Numbered from the stretch's first letter, positions 33,903-43,198 are shown. The stretch: 64,000 bases of DNA from Liberiplasma sp046541015 (GCA_046541015.1 JBKHEA010000006.1:25135-89134); one strand, 5' to 3'. Made by a program: numbers and translations. The notes: generated from the letters alone by a model not told the origin.

Positions 33903-34809
33903 TATTTAGAATCGTAATGATATCCTTTGTGACTTGTTTATAAGTCCTGTCATGTAAAAGTTCATGGCGGACATCTGGATATATTTTATAGTCTAAGTTC
34001 GTATAACCAAGTTTTTGATAATATTTAAAGAGGTTTTTAACCCCTGTGCCATATTCACACAAAGCATCCATTGCACCACTCATAAAATAAAATAAGTTAT
34101 GAGAAGCAGATTCTTTTAAAAGACACCGTCTTTGGGCAAGCCGCATCATGTGTAAAATATCAAGTTGCGCGCTAATGGTAAAAGGATGATGCATCAAGGG
34201 ATCATGGCGATATTTTTCTTGCATCGATTTGTCACTAGTAACCCATTCAAAGCGTTCTTGAATAAGCCCACGTTTTTTCATTGATTGATAGGGTTTATCT
34301 TGCATTGTTTTGGTGAATAAAGCACTAATATGTTTGGGGCCTTTTATGTGTTTTATGGATTTACCTAAGCGTAGTCCAAGGGCTAAACGATTCGAATTTA
34401 TTAGGGTAGTCCCGGTAAATAAATGCCCATCAAACGTAGTATTATAGGTATTAAGATAAGCGCGGGCTATAAAAGAACCCATAGAATGTCCCATTAGATA
34501 TACAGGTAGATGCTTATCTATCATTGCGGCAACATCAATCACGTTTTTTAATAAATCAAATATTTTTAAGACGCCATCTTGGTCACTAAAATGGATATAG
34601 TTAAGTTCTTTTGCCATGTTGCCATGACCAATTTGATCATATAAACACACATGATAACCCGATTCACTAAGCGCTTTTGCGAAACGTTCATACTTTAAAG
34701 CGTATTCACCAGCGCCATGTAAAAAAATAACCGTCCCTAAAGCATGTTGACTTTCGAACAAGTAAACTAGTTGATCGGTATCACTCATTGGTATAGAAAT
34801 CGTTCTCAT
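33880..34809 (-). CDS. Alpha/beta hydrolase (lysophospholipase-like)
   Basis: A 309-aa serine hydrolase. Oxyanion-hole HGAGEYALKYE (residues 31-41), nucleophile elbow GHSMGS with Ser109, acid Asp in SGAMDALCEYG and catalytic His in YPDVRHELLHD are all present. The start at 34809 (MRTISIPM) follows GGGGGAGAATTT, a strong Shine-Dalgarno. The longer frame upstream is not supported. It reads away from the PTS regulator across a short gap and converges with ymfH. The family hydrolyses monoacylglycerols and lysolipids, but the real substrate is unknown. Confidence 0.87.
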   Translation of the reverse strand: MRTISIPMSDTDQLVYLFESQHALGTVIFLHGAGEYALKYERFAKALSESGYHVCLYDQIGHGNMAKELNYIHFSDQDGVLKIFDLLKNVIDVAAMIDKHLPVYLMGHSMGSFIARAYLNTYNTTFDGHLFTGTTLINSNRLALGLRLGKSIKHIKGPKHISALFTKTMQDKPYQSMKKRGLIQERFEWVTSDKSMQEKYRHDPLMHHPFTISAQLDILHMMRLAQRRCLLKESASHNLFYFMSGAMDALCEYGTGVKNLFKYYQKLGYTNLDYKIYPDVRHELLHDRTYKQVTKDIITILNKERKPKD

Positions 34810-34891
34810 AAATTCTCCCCCCCAAACTATTATAACATTTTTTAAGATTCTTAAAATCCTTTTCATGCTACAATACATATTAGGTGATACT

Positions 34892-36850
34892 ATGTTTGAT
34901 TATCGAGATTATCAAATACTTTCTTTAATGCTTGAAAAAAAGCCCATTCATTTAAACGACATGTTAGATCATTTAATGGTTTCTAAACGCGTTTTTTATT
35001 ATGCATTAAGTAAAATCAACCAGTTTTTAATCTTAGAAGGCTTAAAACCAATTGAAAAACAAAAAGATTTTTACCAAATTAACGATGAGTTAAGTTATGC
35101 ATTCATAGACACCTTTTTAAACCATAATTTTTATGAACATTATATTTGTTCACAAGAAGAACGTCTATATATCAGCGTTTTATTGATTACTAGCCAACAA
35201 AAAGCTTTTAAAATTTCTGATTTTATGGATCATTTTTCTATCAGTAAAAATAGTGTAATCAATGATTTAAACGAAATGAGAAACTATTTGTCAAACTTTT
35301 ACGCTTCCTTAGATGCCAGCCCTACTTTAGGCTATGTCATTAATGGACCCATTTTAAGAATAAGAGAAATTATTGTTGATGCATTATCAAACTTAATGGA
35401 TCGCCCCTTTATAATCGATGCCTTAGGTGTTGATAAAGCGCAACTAAACAAAGTTAAAACGCAGTTATCACTTTTAGAAAATCATTTTAAGATGCCTTTA
35501 AGTGAAACTATGAAAACGCATTTAAGCCATGTTCTTGGCTATTTTGTTAAATACGATGTTACGCCAATTCCTCCTGATTTAGCTTTAAATCGTACATTAA
35601 ATGAACCGCTCTTTAATGAGGCTAGTAAGCTTTTATCTAAAGAACTAAAACAAGAAAGAGCCTTTGTTTTCCTACACTTTATTGATATTAAAAACCCAAT
35701 GAACTATCCCATTGATAAAGATTATTTAAATAGCTTAAGCCAAGCGTATATTGACACATTTAAACAAGTAACATCAATAACATTTAAAGATGAACAAACC
35801 CTTTATAAAGGGTTAAGATTACATCTAAATCAATCGTTATTAAGATATAAATACGCAGTGAAAATTGAAAATACATTAAAAACCAATTTTATCAAGCAAT
35901 ATAATGCACTCTTTCAAATGACAAAACGCGTCACAAGATTTTTAGAAGATCAGATTGCTTATAAAGTTAGCGATGATGACATTGTTTATATCGCGATGCA
36001 TTTTGGTGGTCATTTACGTAGAGAAAACAAAGTAATTCAATTAAAAAAAGTCTTGTTAATTTGCGATGGCTCAATGCATGAGTGTGAAAATTTAAAAGAT
36101 AAAATATTATCTAGCTTAGATTTTATTGAAATAATTGCAGTAGGCAGCAAAGCTCTTTTAGATCAAAGTTTGACCTATAATGCGGTTATTACAACGCAAA
36201 GTTTATATGAATACCCTATTGATGCTCCAGTTTATAAGATTAATAAGACATTTACGGAAATTGATAAAACCTATTTATATCATGCATTGATGGTAAAAGA
36301 AGAACCAGTCAGTCCAAATAAGATAATGAATACCATTAAACCTTTTATTCAAGAAAAAGATTTATCAACAGTTAAAAGTTTAATTCATCAACTTTATCAG
36401 CAACAAGTTCCTAAAACCTTATCAACTTTTTTAACTCATGACTATATACAATATCTTAGTATACCTTTGACGCTAAAAACTGCTATTGACCTAGTAAGTT
36501 TACCGCTTTTAAAAAACGTGATAATCACTCAAGAATATAGTAAACAAAGCTATAAGAACTTGCTCGATAATCCAAGACAAATGCATGTTTTAGAAGATGT
36601 TTTAATCGTTCATGCTAGACCAAGTGAAGGGGTAAAAGATAACGGGATGAGCTATTTAAATATGCAAAATTCTATCCACGAACTTGGCATCGACATAAAA
36701 CACATTTTTATGATTGCTGGTAAAGATAACGAAAACCACTTAGAACTTTTAAGCTTATTAGGGGATTTCTTAGATACAAATTACGAATCTTTTATAGCAC
36801 TAGACTCAAAAAAAGCCTTATTACATTTTATGAAAATTAATGATTTGTAA
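34892..36850 (+). CDS. BglG/MtlR-type PTS-regulated transcriptional activator
   Basis: A 652-aa protein with two N-terminal helix-turn-helix modules (about residues 5-60, VSKRVFYYALSKI; and 95-130, FSISKNSVINDLNEMRNYL), two PRD regions (first near LSHVLGYFVKYDV, second with YIAMHFGGHLRRE), an EIIB-like domain (VLLICDGSMHECENL, Cys at the start of its P-loop) and a C-terminal EIIA-like domain (VLIVHARPSEGVKDNGMS, His phosphorylatable). This MtlR-like order points to an activator responding to HPr/EIIB phosphorylation. No PTS transporter is adjacent, but ptsI-ptsH converge on it. The ATG at 34892 with AGGTGA is preferred. Target genes are unknown. Confidence 0.85.
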   Translation: MFDYRDYQILSLMLEKKPIHLNDMLDHLMVSKRVFYYALSKINQFLILEGLKPIEKQKDFYQINDELSYAFIDTFLNHNFYEHYICSQEERLYISVLLITSQQKAFKISDFMDHFSISKNSVINDLNEMRNYLSNFYASLDASPTLGYVINGPILRIREIIVDALSNLMDRPFIIDALGVDKAQLNKVKTQLSLLENHFKMPLSETMKTHLSHVLGYFVKYDVTPIPPDLALNRTLNEPLFNEASKLLSKELKQERAFVFLHFIDIKNPMNYPIDKDYLNSLSQAYIDTFKQVTSITFKDEQTLYKGLRLHLNQSLLRYKYAVKIENTLKTNFIKQYNALFQMTKRVTRFLEDQIAYKVSDDDIVYIAMHFGGHLRRENKVIQLKKVLLICDGSMHECENLKDKILSSLDFIEIIAVGSKALLDQSLTYNAVITTQSLYEYPIDAPVYKINKTFTEIDKTYLYHALMVKEEPVSPNKIMNTIKPFIQEKDLSTVKSLIHQLYQQQVPKTLSTFLTHDYIQYLSIPLTLKTAIDLVSLPLLKNVIITQEYSKQSYKNLLDNPRQMHVLEDVLIVHARPSEGVKDNGMSYLNMQNSIHELGIDIKHIFMIAGKDNENHLELLSLLGDFLDTNYESFIALDSKKALLHFMKINDL

Positions 36851-36856
36851 AAGATA

Positions 36857-36870
36857 TGCGAAACGTTTCA
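36857..36870. promoter_or_regulatory. cre-like palindrome (CcpA site?)
   Basis: TGCGAAACGTTTCA contains the perfect palindrome GAAACGTTTC and matches 12 of 14 positions of the catabolite-response consensus TGWAARCGYTWNCW. Its location downstream of two convergent genes is not where cre normally acts. Confidence 0.3.
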
Positions 36871-36881
36871 AAAATAGATAA

Positions 36882-36925
36882 AAAAAACGCGGTAGATTCA
36901 CTATGAATCTACCGTGTCTTTTTAT
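36882..36925. terminator. Bidirectional terminator between PTS regulator and ptsH
   Basis: A long stem (about 14 bp: ACGCGGTAGATTCA / TGAATCTACCGTGT) with A-run and T-run flanks between convergent genes. Confidence 0.9.
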
Positions 36926-36928
36926 TTA

Positions 36929-37192
36929 CTAAATGAGATTATTATCTTTAAAAACGCTTAAAATATTTTCTAATGCAGTATCTTCATCATCACCTGTAAC
37001 ATGAATTGTAACAGTTGATTGAGAAGGAATACCTAAACTCATAACCCCTAAGATACTTTTTAGATTTACGGTTTTATCTTTGTATGTAATCGTCGATTCG
37101 CTTTGATATTTTGCAGCCTCTTTACATACGAGTGAGGCAGGGCGTGCATGCATACCTGCTTCATCTTTAATAGTTATTTCAATGCTTTTCAT
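36929..37192 (-). CDS. ptsH: Phosphocarrier protein HPr
   Basis: An 87-aa PTS phosphocarrier. His15 is in GMHARPAS and the regulatory Ser46 in NLKSILGVMSLG, so both PEP-dependent and HPr-kinase-dependent control are possible. It lies downstream of ptsI and overlaps it by 14 bases, the reverse of the usual ptsH-ptsI order. Its GGAGG lies within the ptsI 3' end. HPr phosphorylation would feed the PRD-type regulator encoded opposite. Confidence 0.98.
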   Translation of the reverse strand: MKSIEITIKDEAGMHARPASLVCKEAAKYQSESTITYKDKTVNLKSILGVMSLGIPSQSTVTIHVTGDDEDTALENILSVFKDNNLI

Positions 37193-38900
37193 TTTTGTCC
37201 TCCAAATATTTATTTATTCTATCTTTAACAGCACCTGCAGAATCTAGTGCTAAAACATCTGCTAATAATTCATCTAAACTTTTTTTAGTGACAGTGCTTA
37301 ATAAAGCACGAATTTCTAAAATATGTGCTGGTGTCATTGATATTTCATCAATCTGCATGGCTACAAGAAGTAAGGCAATTTCTTTTACACCACCGAGTTC
37401 ACCACATAAACCACTTTCAATATTGGCATCACGTGCTTTAGTGATAATGTCATTTAATAAACGCAGTAAGGTTGGATCAAAGGGTTCATATAAATAAGCT
37501 ACCTTTTCATTCATACGGTCTGCGGCATATAGGTACTGAATTAAATCATTACTCCCTATTGAAATAAAATCAATGTGGCCTTTAAAGGCACTAATATTTA
37601 AAGCGGCACTAGGGATTTCAATCATAATTCCAACTTTTATATTTTTTTGATAAGCTATATTTTCTTGATCTAAGGCAATTGTCACTTCATGTAAGATTTT
37701 TTTAGCTTTTACTAACTCATCAAGTCGTGCAATCATAGGAAACATGATGCGACAAGCAGATTGATCTTTACTTGCAATAAGTAACGCTTTTAATTGTGTT
37801 TTAAATAAATCAACTTCATTAAAACATAGTCTTATAGCACGTTCCCCTAAGAATGGGTTATCTTCTTGATCTTGTTTTAAATAAGGTAAGGCTTTATCGC
37901 CACCTATATCAAGTGTTCTAACAATGACAGGGTCAATCGCATCAAAAACATCTTTATACGCTTTGATTTGATCGTCTAAAGTTGGCATGGTTTGACTGTC
38001 CATAAATAAAAATTCAGTACGGAATAAACCAACGCCTTCTGCGCCGTTAGCAATTAAGGATGGGATATCATTTGATGAGCCAATATTTGCGTAAAGTTTT
38101 ACACTGTGGCCATCTTGAGTTTTTGTCGCTTTATCTTTAAAAGCATGAAAACTTGCTAATTGATCTAAATAAATTTGTTTTTTCTTTTTTAAGTTATTTA
38201 TGAGGGTTTCACTTGGATGAATACTGATTTCATGGTCAATAGCATCTAATGCGATAAGGTCGCCATTCTTAACAGCATCCATAATGCCTTTAACGCCGAC
38301 AATCGCAGGAATATCAAGGGCTCTTGCCATAATTGCTGTATGTGATGTATAACCACCTAGTTCTGTGATAAAGCCTAAAACAAAGGTTTTATTTAAAAGT
38401 GCTGTATCACTGGGGGTTAAGTCTTTAGCAATTAAGATAATCGGTTCATCAATTAGCGTTAAATCTTTAAGAGGGTTCCCAACTAAATAAGATAAAACAC
38501 GGTATGCGATGTCTTTAATATCTAAAGCACGTTCTTTAAAATATTCATCCTCCATACTTTCAAACATGGTGATAAAAGCTTTCGTAGATTCGTCATACGC
38601 TTTTGCGGGATGTAAATGCTCATTTTGAATGCGATCTTTAACATCTTTAATTAGTTCAACATCATTAATCATTTCAATATGCGCATCAAAAATGGCTAAA
38701 TGTTCACTATCTAAGCGATCTTTTGCGTTTTCCTTGATAGTTTTTAAATCATTCGTACTTTGTAAAATCGCTTGATCAAATGCTTTTAAGCAAGTATTGA
38801 TATCATCACAAGTGGTTTCTTTAATGATGATTTTGGGCTTTTCAAGTTTAAATGCTTTTGCAATACTAATGCCTTTATGGGCAATAATTCCTTTTTCCAT
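37179..38900 (-). CDS. ptsI: PTS enzyme I (phosphoenolpyruvate-protein phosphotransferase)
   Basis: A 573-aa first enzyme of the PTS. It has an N-terminal HPr-binding and phospho-His domain with His187 in GGYTSHTAIMARAL, and a C-terminal PEP-binding TIM barrel with GVGLFRTEFLFMD, IRTLDIGGDKALPY (VRTLDIGGDK), FLGERAIRLC and the catalytic Cys region SGLCGELGG. The AAGGAGG Shine-Dalgarno lies just before the ATG. First gene of the ptsI-ptsH unit. Confidence 0.98.
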   Translation of the reverse strand: MEKGIIAHKGISIAKAFKLEKPKIIIKETTCDDINTCLKAFDQAILQSTNDLKTIKENAKDRLDSEHLAIFDAHIEMINDVELIKDVKDRIQNEHLHPAKAYDESTKAFITMFESMEDEYFKERALDIKDIAYRVLSYLVGNPLKDLTLIDEPIILIAKDLTPSDTALLNKTFVLGFITELGGYTSHTAIMARALDIPAIVGVKGIMDAVKNGDLIALDAIDHEISIHPSETLINNLKKKKQIYLDQLASFHAFKDKATKTQDGHSVKLYANIGSSNDIPSLIANGAEGVGLFRTEFLFMDSQTMPTLDDQIKAYKDVFDAIDPVIVRTLDIGGDKALPYLKQDQEDNPFLGERAIRLCFNEVDLFKTQLKALLIASKDQSACRIMFPMIARLDELVKAKKILHEVTIALDQENIAYQKNIKVGIMIEIPSAALNISAFKGHIDFISIGSNDLIQYLYAADRMNEKVAYLYEPFDPTLLRLLNDIITKARDANIESGLCGELGGVKEIALLLVAMQIDEISMTPAHILEIRALLSTVTKKSLDELLADVLALDSAGAVKDRINKYLEDKNEKH

Positions 38901-38919
38901 GATCGGCCTCCTTTATTTT

Positions 38920-38947
38920 ATTGTACCAAATTCTTTAAATAATCAAA
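38920..38947 (-). promoter_or_regulatory. Promoter of ptsI-ptsH
   Basis: On the minus strand TTTGAT (38942-38947) and TACAAT (38920-38925) are spaced by 16 bases, and the -10 is preceded by a TGG extension. The rest of the 270-base gap to ssb is AT-rich with no gene or conserved RNA that I recognise. Confidence 0.55.
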
Positions 38948-39170
38948 GTCCAGATTATTTCACAAAAAAAATGCGATGCATTGGACAACTTTACAAAATT
39001 AGTAGATTGCTTCATTTTATACACACATATTTAACGAGTAAAGATGAAAAACCATTCCAAAACATAGCATATTGAAAAATTCTACATTTTTTTTACCCAA
39101 ATACAGGATTTTTGTATAGTGATTCTTAGAAAATTATTTTATATACTTACTTTATAAAAAGGAGGTACTT

Positions 39171-39503
39171 ATGGTTAATCAAGTCATATTAGTTGGAAGA
39201 CTTGTATATGATCCTGAACTTAAAGTGTTAGATGATGGCAAAAAGGTGACTACGATTACTTTAGCCTTACAACGTAGTTTTAAAAGCGCAGAAACCGGAA
39301 GCTATGAAACAGATTTTATTCGCTGCACACTTTGGAGTGGTATTGCAGAAAACACCGTTCAGTATTGTAAAAAAGGTTCAACTGTAGGCGTAAAAGCGCG
39401 CCTTGTTCAAAAACATTTTGACTATGGAGAAAACGAATCATTTAGTTATGCAGAAGTTGTTGCAGAAAAAATTACTTTTATTAGCCCTAAATCCCAAACT
39501 TAG
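39171..39503 (+). CDS. ssb: Single-stranded DNA-binding protein, short form without acidic tail
   Basis: A 110-aa OB-fold protein: VILVGRLVYDPELKVLDDGK, then YETDFIRCTLWSGIAENTV and KGSTVGVKARL, the usual SSB elements. It stops at about residue 110 (FISPKSQT) without the flexible linker and acidic DDDIPF-type tip that recruits partner proteins. This matches the short SsbB paralogue of Bacillus rather than essential SsbA. Shine-Dalgarno AAGGAGG is strong. A second full-length ssb (usually between rpsF and rpsR) would be expected elsewhere. Confidence 0.92.
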   Translation: MVNQVILVGRLVYDPELKVLDDGKKVTTITLALQRSFKSAETGSYETDFIRCTLWSGIAENTVQYCKKGSTVGVKARLVQKHFDYGENESFSYAEVVAEKITFISPKSQT

Positions 39504-39530
39504 CATGTTTTAAACGAAATCCCCCCTTAT

Positions 39531-39558
39531 TAACACATCCAGAGATGGATGTGTTTTT
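39531..39558 (+). terminator. Intrinsic terminator of ssb
   Basis: AACACATCC / GGATGTGTT form a stem followed by a T-run, 28 bases after the stop. Confidence 0.85.
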
Positions 39559-39581
39559 ACTAGTTAAACTTAAGGGGTCTA

Positions 39582-39590
39582 TGGTATAAT
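39582..39590 (+). promoter_or_regulatory. Extended -10 promoter of thyA operon
   Basis: TGGTATAAT sits 39 bases before the thyA ATG. No strong -35 is visible. Confidence 0.55.
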
Positions 39591-39629
39591 AAATAAAGAT
39601 TAAAGTAAACTATAGAAGTAGGTGAATGC

Positions 39630-40508
39630 ATGGATACGTATTTAAAATTCTTAAAACATATACTTGATCATGGCGTTAAAAAAGAAGATAGAACCAAAAC
39701 AGGTACGATTTCTACCTTTGGATATCAAATGCGTTTTGATTTACAAAAAGGGTTTCCATTACTTACAACCAAAAAAGTCCATTTAAAAAGTGTGATTCAC
39801 GAACTTTTATGGTTTATCAGTGGAAGTACTAATATTAGACCGCTTGTTTTAAATGGTGTAAGAATATGGAATGAGTGGCCCTATGAAACGTATAAAGCTA
39901 GTCCTTCGTATCAAGGAGAAACACTTGATGAGTTTATCCAAACGATTAAAGAAGATGAAAATTTCGCCGAAAAACATGGTGATTTAGGACCTGTCTATGG
40001 CTATCAATGGCGACATTTTGATGGTAAAGACACATTCGTAGATCAATTGGCATGGGTGATTGATGAAATTAAGAAAAACCCCAATTCCAGACGATTAATT
40101 GTCAATAGTTGGAATCCACCACTTATTGATAAAATGGCATTACCACCTTGTCATATGATGTTTCATTTTTATGTTGCAGAGGGTAAATTATCATGTCAGT
40201 TATATCAAAGAAGCGCGGATGCATTCTTAGGGGTCCCTTTTAATATTGCAAGTTATAGCTTACTAACGATGATGGTTGCTCAAGTAACCGGCTTAGAAGT
40301 AGGCGAATTTATTCATACCGTTGGGGATGCTCATATATATTTAAATCATTTAGAACAAGTGAACTTACAACTTACAAGAACACCAAAAGCGTTACCGCAA
40401 ATGATCATCAATAAGGATATAAAAAGTATATTTGACTTTACCTATGAAGATTTCAAACTAGAAAATTACCATCCGCATCCTGCGATTAAAGGGAAGGTGA
40501 GTGTTTAA
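39630..40508 (+). CDS. thyA: Thymidylate synthase ThyA
   Basis: Folate-dependent methylation of dUMP to dTMP. The 292 aa have nucleophile Cys174 in ALPPCHMMFHFYV, the phosphate-binding Arg pair in NPNSRRLIVNSWNP, RSADAFLGVPFNIASY, and HTVGDAHIYLNHLEQ. It produces dihydrofolate, which is regenerated by the DHFR encoded immediately downstream; the genes overlap by one base (TAATG). The classical thyA-dfrA pair. Confidence 0.98.
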   Translation: MDTYLKFLKHILDHGVKKEDRTKTGTISTFGYQMRFDLQKGFPLLTTKKVHLKSVIHELLWFISGSTNIRPLVLNGVRIWNEWPYETYKASPSYQGETLDEFIQTIKEDENFAEKHGDLGPVYGYQWRHFDGKDTFVDQLAWVIDEIKKNPNSRRLIVNSWNPPLIDKMALPPCHMMFHFYVAEGKLSCQLYQRSADAFLGVPFNIASYSLLTMMVAQVTGLEVGEFIHTVGDAHIYLNHLEQVNLQLTRTPKALPQMIINKDIKSIFDFTYEDFKLENYHPHPAIKGKVSV

Positions 40509-40996
40509 TGATTTCATTAATTGTTGCCCATGATCCAAATGGCTTAATTGGGCATAAAGGCAGACTGCCTTGGCACTATAAAGAAGATTTAGTGTATTTT
40601 AAAAAAGTGACCTTAGGTCATACGTGTTTAATGGGTCGTGTAACGTTTGAATCTATTTTAAAAACATTAAAAAAACCACTACCTAACCGTAATAATATTG
40701 TTGTTAGTAGACAACGTTTAAATTATCAAGGGATTACTGTTATTCATGATTTAGAAGCTTTTTTAAAAGCTAATCAAGAAACGGATGAAGAAATTTTTGT
40801 GATTGGTGGCGCACTAATTTATAAAATGGCACTACCATACGCAGAAAAACTCTATATCACTAAAATTCATGAAGTATTTAAAGGCGATACCTATTTTCCA
40901 ACCTATAATGCTGATGATTTTACTTTAACGTTTAAAGAAGAAAAAGAAGCTTTAACGTTTTTGATTTACGAAAGGGTTGTTAATAATGACCGCTAA
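40508..40996 (+). CDS. dfrA: Dihydrofolate reductase
   Basis: A 162-aa NADPH-dependent reductase. Features: LIVAHDPNGLIGHKGRLPWH (substrate loop with the LPWH core), MGRVTFESI, NIVVSRQ and the cofactor-binding VIGGALIYKMALPYAEKLYIT. It restores tetrahydrofolate consumed by ThyA. Its ATG shares a base with the thyA stop codon. Not linked to a mobile element and of chromosomal type. Confidence 0.97.
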   Translation: MISLIVAHDPNGLIGHKGRLPWHYKEDLVYFKKVTLGHTCLMGRVTFESILKTLKKPLPNRNNIVVSRQRLNYQGITVIHDLEAFLKANQETDEEIFVIGGALIYKMALPYAEKLYITKIHEVFKGDTYFPTYNADDFTLTFKEEKEALTFLIYERVVNNDR

Positions 40997-41813
40997 AATA
41001 TTTGTTAGTATGATCTTTGCGTTTACTTTAACCACTTTAGGATTAACCCTATTTGTTTTTGATTTATCAAACACAGTCACAATTATTTTAAGTATACTTA
41101 GTCCTTTAATTGGGCTATTAGTAACAAGTATACTTTATGTTATTTTCTTTTATCTAGCGGGTATTTTAATCAAAGAAGATGCCCATAATATGCGCTATCA
41201 TGATATTGTAAACGGCATGCTAAAACTTGTGTTTGCCTTTTTACATGTAAAACTCATAGTTACTGGTAAAGAAAATATTCCTAAAAAAGGGGAAAACTTT
41301 GTGTTTGTATGTAATCATCAAGAAAATTATGACATCATGGCGATTAAACCAGTATTAAAAGATCACCCGATTAATTTTATTGCCAAACAAGATGTTTTTA
41401 AATGGATATTACTTGGACGTTGGATAAAGAAACTTGGTAATGTACCTATAAAACGTGATGCAGACCGTGAAGCTGTAGAAAGTATTATCAAAGGCATTAG
41501 ACTTTATAAAGAAGGCATTCCTATGGCTATTTTCCCAGAAGGAAAGCGTACTTTTGGAAATGAAATGACGGATTTTAAAGCGGGTGCTTTTAAACTTGCT
41601 ATGAAACCAAAAGCCAATATTTTAGTTGGAACGATTTATGATTTTAGTAAAGTATTTAAAGGATGGCCGTTTAAAAGACCAAAACTTTATTTACACTTTC
41701 ATCCTTTAATTACTTATGATATGTATAAAGACATGAATAGTATTGAATTATCTAATCATGTGAAAACCATCATTCAAAACAAACTTGATGAATATAAAAA
41801 GGTGGCTAATTAA
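40986..41813 (+). CDS. plsC: 1-acyl-sn-glycerol-3-phosphate acyltransferase (PlsC-like)
   Basis: Makes phosphatidic acid at the membrane. The 275-aa protein has two N-terminal transmembrane helices (about residues 5-25 and 33-62). Catalytic motif I, NHQENYD (HX4D), is followed by FPEGKRTFG (motif III, EGKR-T) and KAGAFKLA. The ATG at 40986 lies within the end of dfrA (11-base overlap), so the gene is coupled to the folate genes with no functional link that I can see. A TTG three codons earlier also opens the frame. Confidence 0.92.
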   Translation: MTAKIFVSMIFAFTLTTLGLTLFVFDLSNTVTIILSILSPLIGLLVTSILYVIFFYLAGILIKEDAHNMRYHDIVNGMLKLVFAFLHVKLIVTGKENIPKKGENFVFVCNHQENYDIMAIKPVLKDHPINFIAKQDVFKWILLGRWIKKLGNVPIKRDADREAVESIIKGIRLYKEGIPMAIFPEGKRTFGNEMTDFKAGAFKLAMKPKANILVGTIYDFSKVFKGWPFKRPKLYLHFHPLITYDMYKDMNSIELSNHVKTIIQNKLDEYKKVAN

Positions 41814-41865
41814 AGCGCTTTATGCTATAGTATAGTTACCTTAAACTATAAAAGGAGTGGTTCGT

Positions 41866-43158
41866 ATGCGCATGGTTGACCTTATTGAAAAAAAACGTGA
41901 TCACCATGAACTTTCAAAAGAAGAACTAGATTTTATTATAAAACATTATGTATCGAATGATATTCCAGATTATCAAATGAGCAGTTTTTTAATGGCTGTT
42001 TATTTTAATGGGATGACAGATGATGAATCAACATTTTTAACTGAAGCCATATTAAAAAGTGGTGAAACCATTGATTTATCAGAAATTGCAGGCATCAAAG
42101 TTGATAAACATTCTACAGGAGGCGTTGGTGATAAAACTACGCTTGTATTAGGACCATTAGTCGCTTCATGCGGCGCAAAATTTGCGAAGTTATCCGGTAG
42201 AGGATTGGGACATACAGGAGGGACTTTAGATAAACTAGAAAGTATTGAAGGCTTTAATATAAACATAGATAATGAAGCATTTGTTAAACAAGTAAATACG
42301 CTTAATATCGCAGTAGCTGGACAAACAAGTCAATTAGCACCTGCAGATAAAATGCTTTATGCCTTACGTGATGTTACCGGGACTGTACCAAGTATCCCAC
42401 TCATCGCTAGTAGCATTATGAGTAAAAAGCTCGCAAGTGGCGCTGATGTCATTGTCTTAGATGTTAAAATTGGCGAAGGGGCATTCATGAAAACCATTGA
42501 AGAAGCGAAAAAATTAAGCGAATTAATGGTAAAAATTGGAAAGAACTTTGGTAAGAAAGTTATTGCCTTTATCACCAATATGGATGAGCCTTTAGGATAT
42601 GCGGTCGGAAATAAGTTAGAAGTAATTGAAGCGATTCGTACTTTACAAGGTAATGGTCCAAAAGATTTACAAACACTTTGCACAGAAATTGGAAGCTATT
42701 TAGTTTATCATGCTGGCATTACTGAATCATTAAAAGATGCCCGTAAACTCATCGAAAAGAAAATATCATCTTTAGAAGCAAGTGATAAGTTTAATGAACT
42801 CGTTCAAGCACAAGGTGGCGATATGCCTGATTTAAATGATTATGTTCATACGCGTGATTTAATTGCTGTAAAAAGTGAACATTCAGGCTATGTAAAAACC
42901 TTAAATGCACTTGATATCGGATTAAGTGCTATGCGTTTAGGCGCAGGAAGAAGCACAAAAGAAGATACGATTGATACAAATGTCGGGATTGTTTTAAACA
43001 AAAAAGTTGGCGACAAAGTAGAAAAAGGCGAAGTCTTAGCTTATGTGTATAATAACAAAGAAGATATCACCGAAGAAATTCGTACCATATTAAATGCTTT
43101 TACCATCACAGAAAGTATTGTTGAAAAAAATCCGCTGATTCTTGAAATTATTGACTAA
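41866..43158 (+). CDS. pdp: Pyrimidine-nucleoside phosphorylase
   Basis: A 430-aa enzyme that cleaves thymidine, deoxyuridine or uridine with phosphate. Motifs: VDKHSTGGVGDKTTLVLGPL (phosphate-binding loop), KLSGRGLGHTGGTLDKLES, and DVTGTVPSIPLIASSIMSKK. The ATG at 41866 is 8 bases after AGGAG (41853-41857). A GTG at 41857 opens the frame but overlaps the Shine-Dalgarno. Together with DeoD, DeoC and DeoB it completes deoxynucleoside catabolism, although the genes are scattered in three loci here. Confidence 0.97.
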   Translation: MRMVDLIEKKRDHHELSKEELDFIIKHYVSNDIPDYQMSSFLMAVYFNGMTDDESTFLTEAILKSGETIDLSEIAGIKVDKHSTGGVGDKTTLVLGPLVASCGAKFAKLSGRGLGHTGGTLDKLESIEGFNINIDNEAFVKQVNTLNIAVAGQTSQLAPADKMLYALRDVTGTVPSIPLIASSIMSKKLASGADVIVLDVKIGEGAFMKTIEEAKKLSELMVKIGKNFGKKVIAFITNMDEPLGYAVGNKLEVIEAIRTLQGNGPKDLQTLCTEIGSYLVYHAGITESLKDARKLIEKKISSLEASDKFNELVQAQGGDMPDLNDYVHTRDLIAVKSEHSGYVKTLNALDIGLSAMRLGAGRSTKEDTIDTNVGIVLNKKVGDKVEKGEVLAYVYNNKEDITEEIRTILNAFTITESIVEKNPLILEIID

Positions 43159-43198
43159 AAAAAATGTTAGCCGCGAAGTTTACGGCTAACATTTTTTT
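43157..43198. terminator. Bidirectional terminator between pdp and unknown membrane gene
   Basis: AATGTTAGCCG / CGGCTAACATT stem with A-run before and T-run after. Confidence 0.9.

Noticed and set aside
38797..39075. 92-aa plus-strand frame antisense to the ptsI start and running into the intergenic region
   Set aside because: No ribosome binding site and it overlaps the conserved ptsI N-terminus; no family features.
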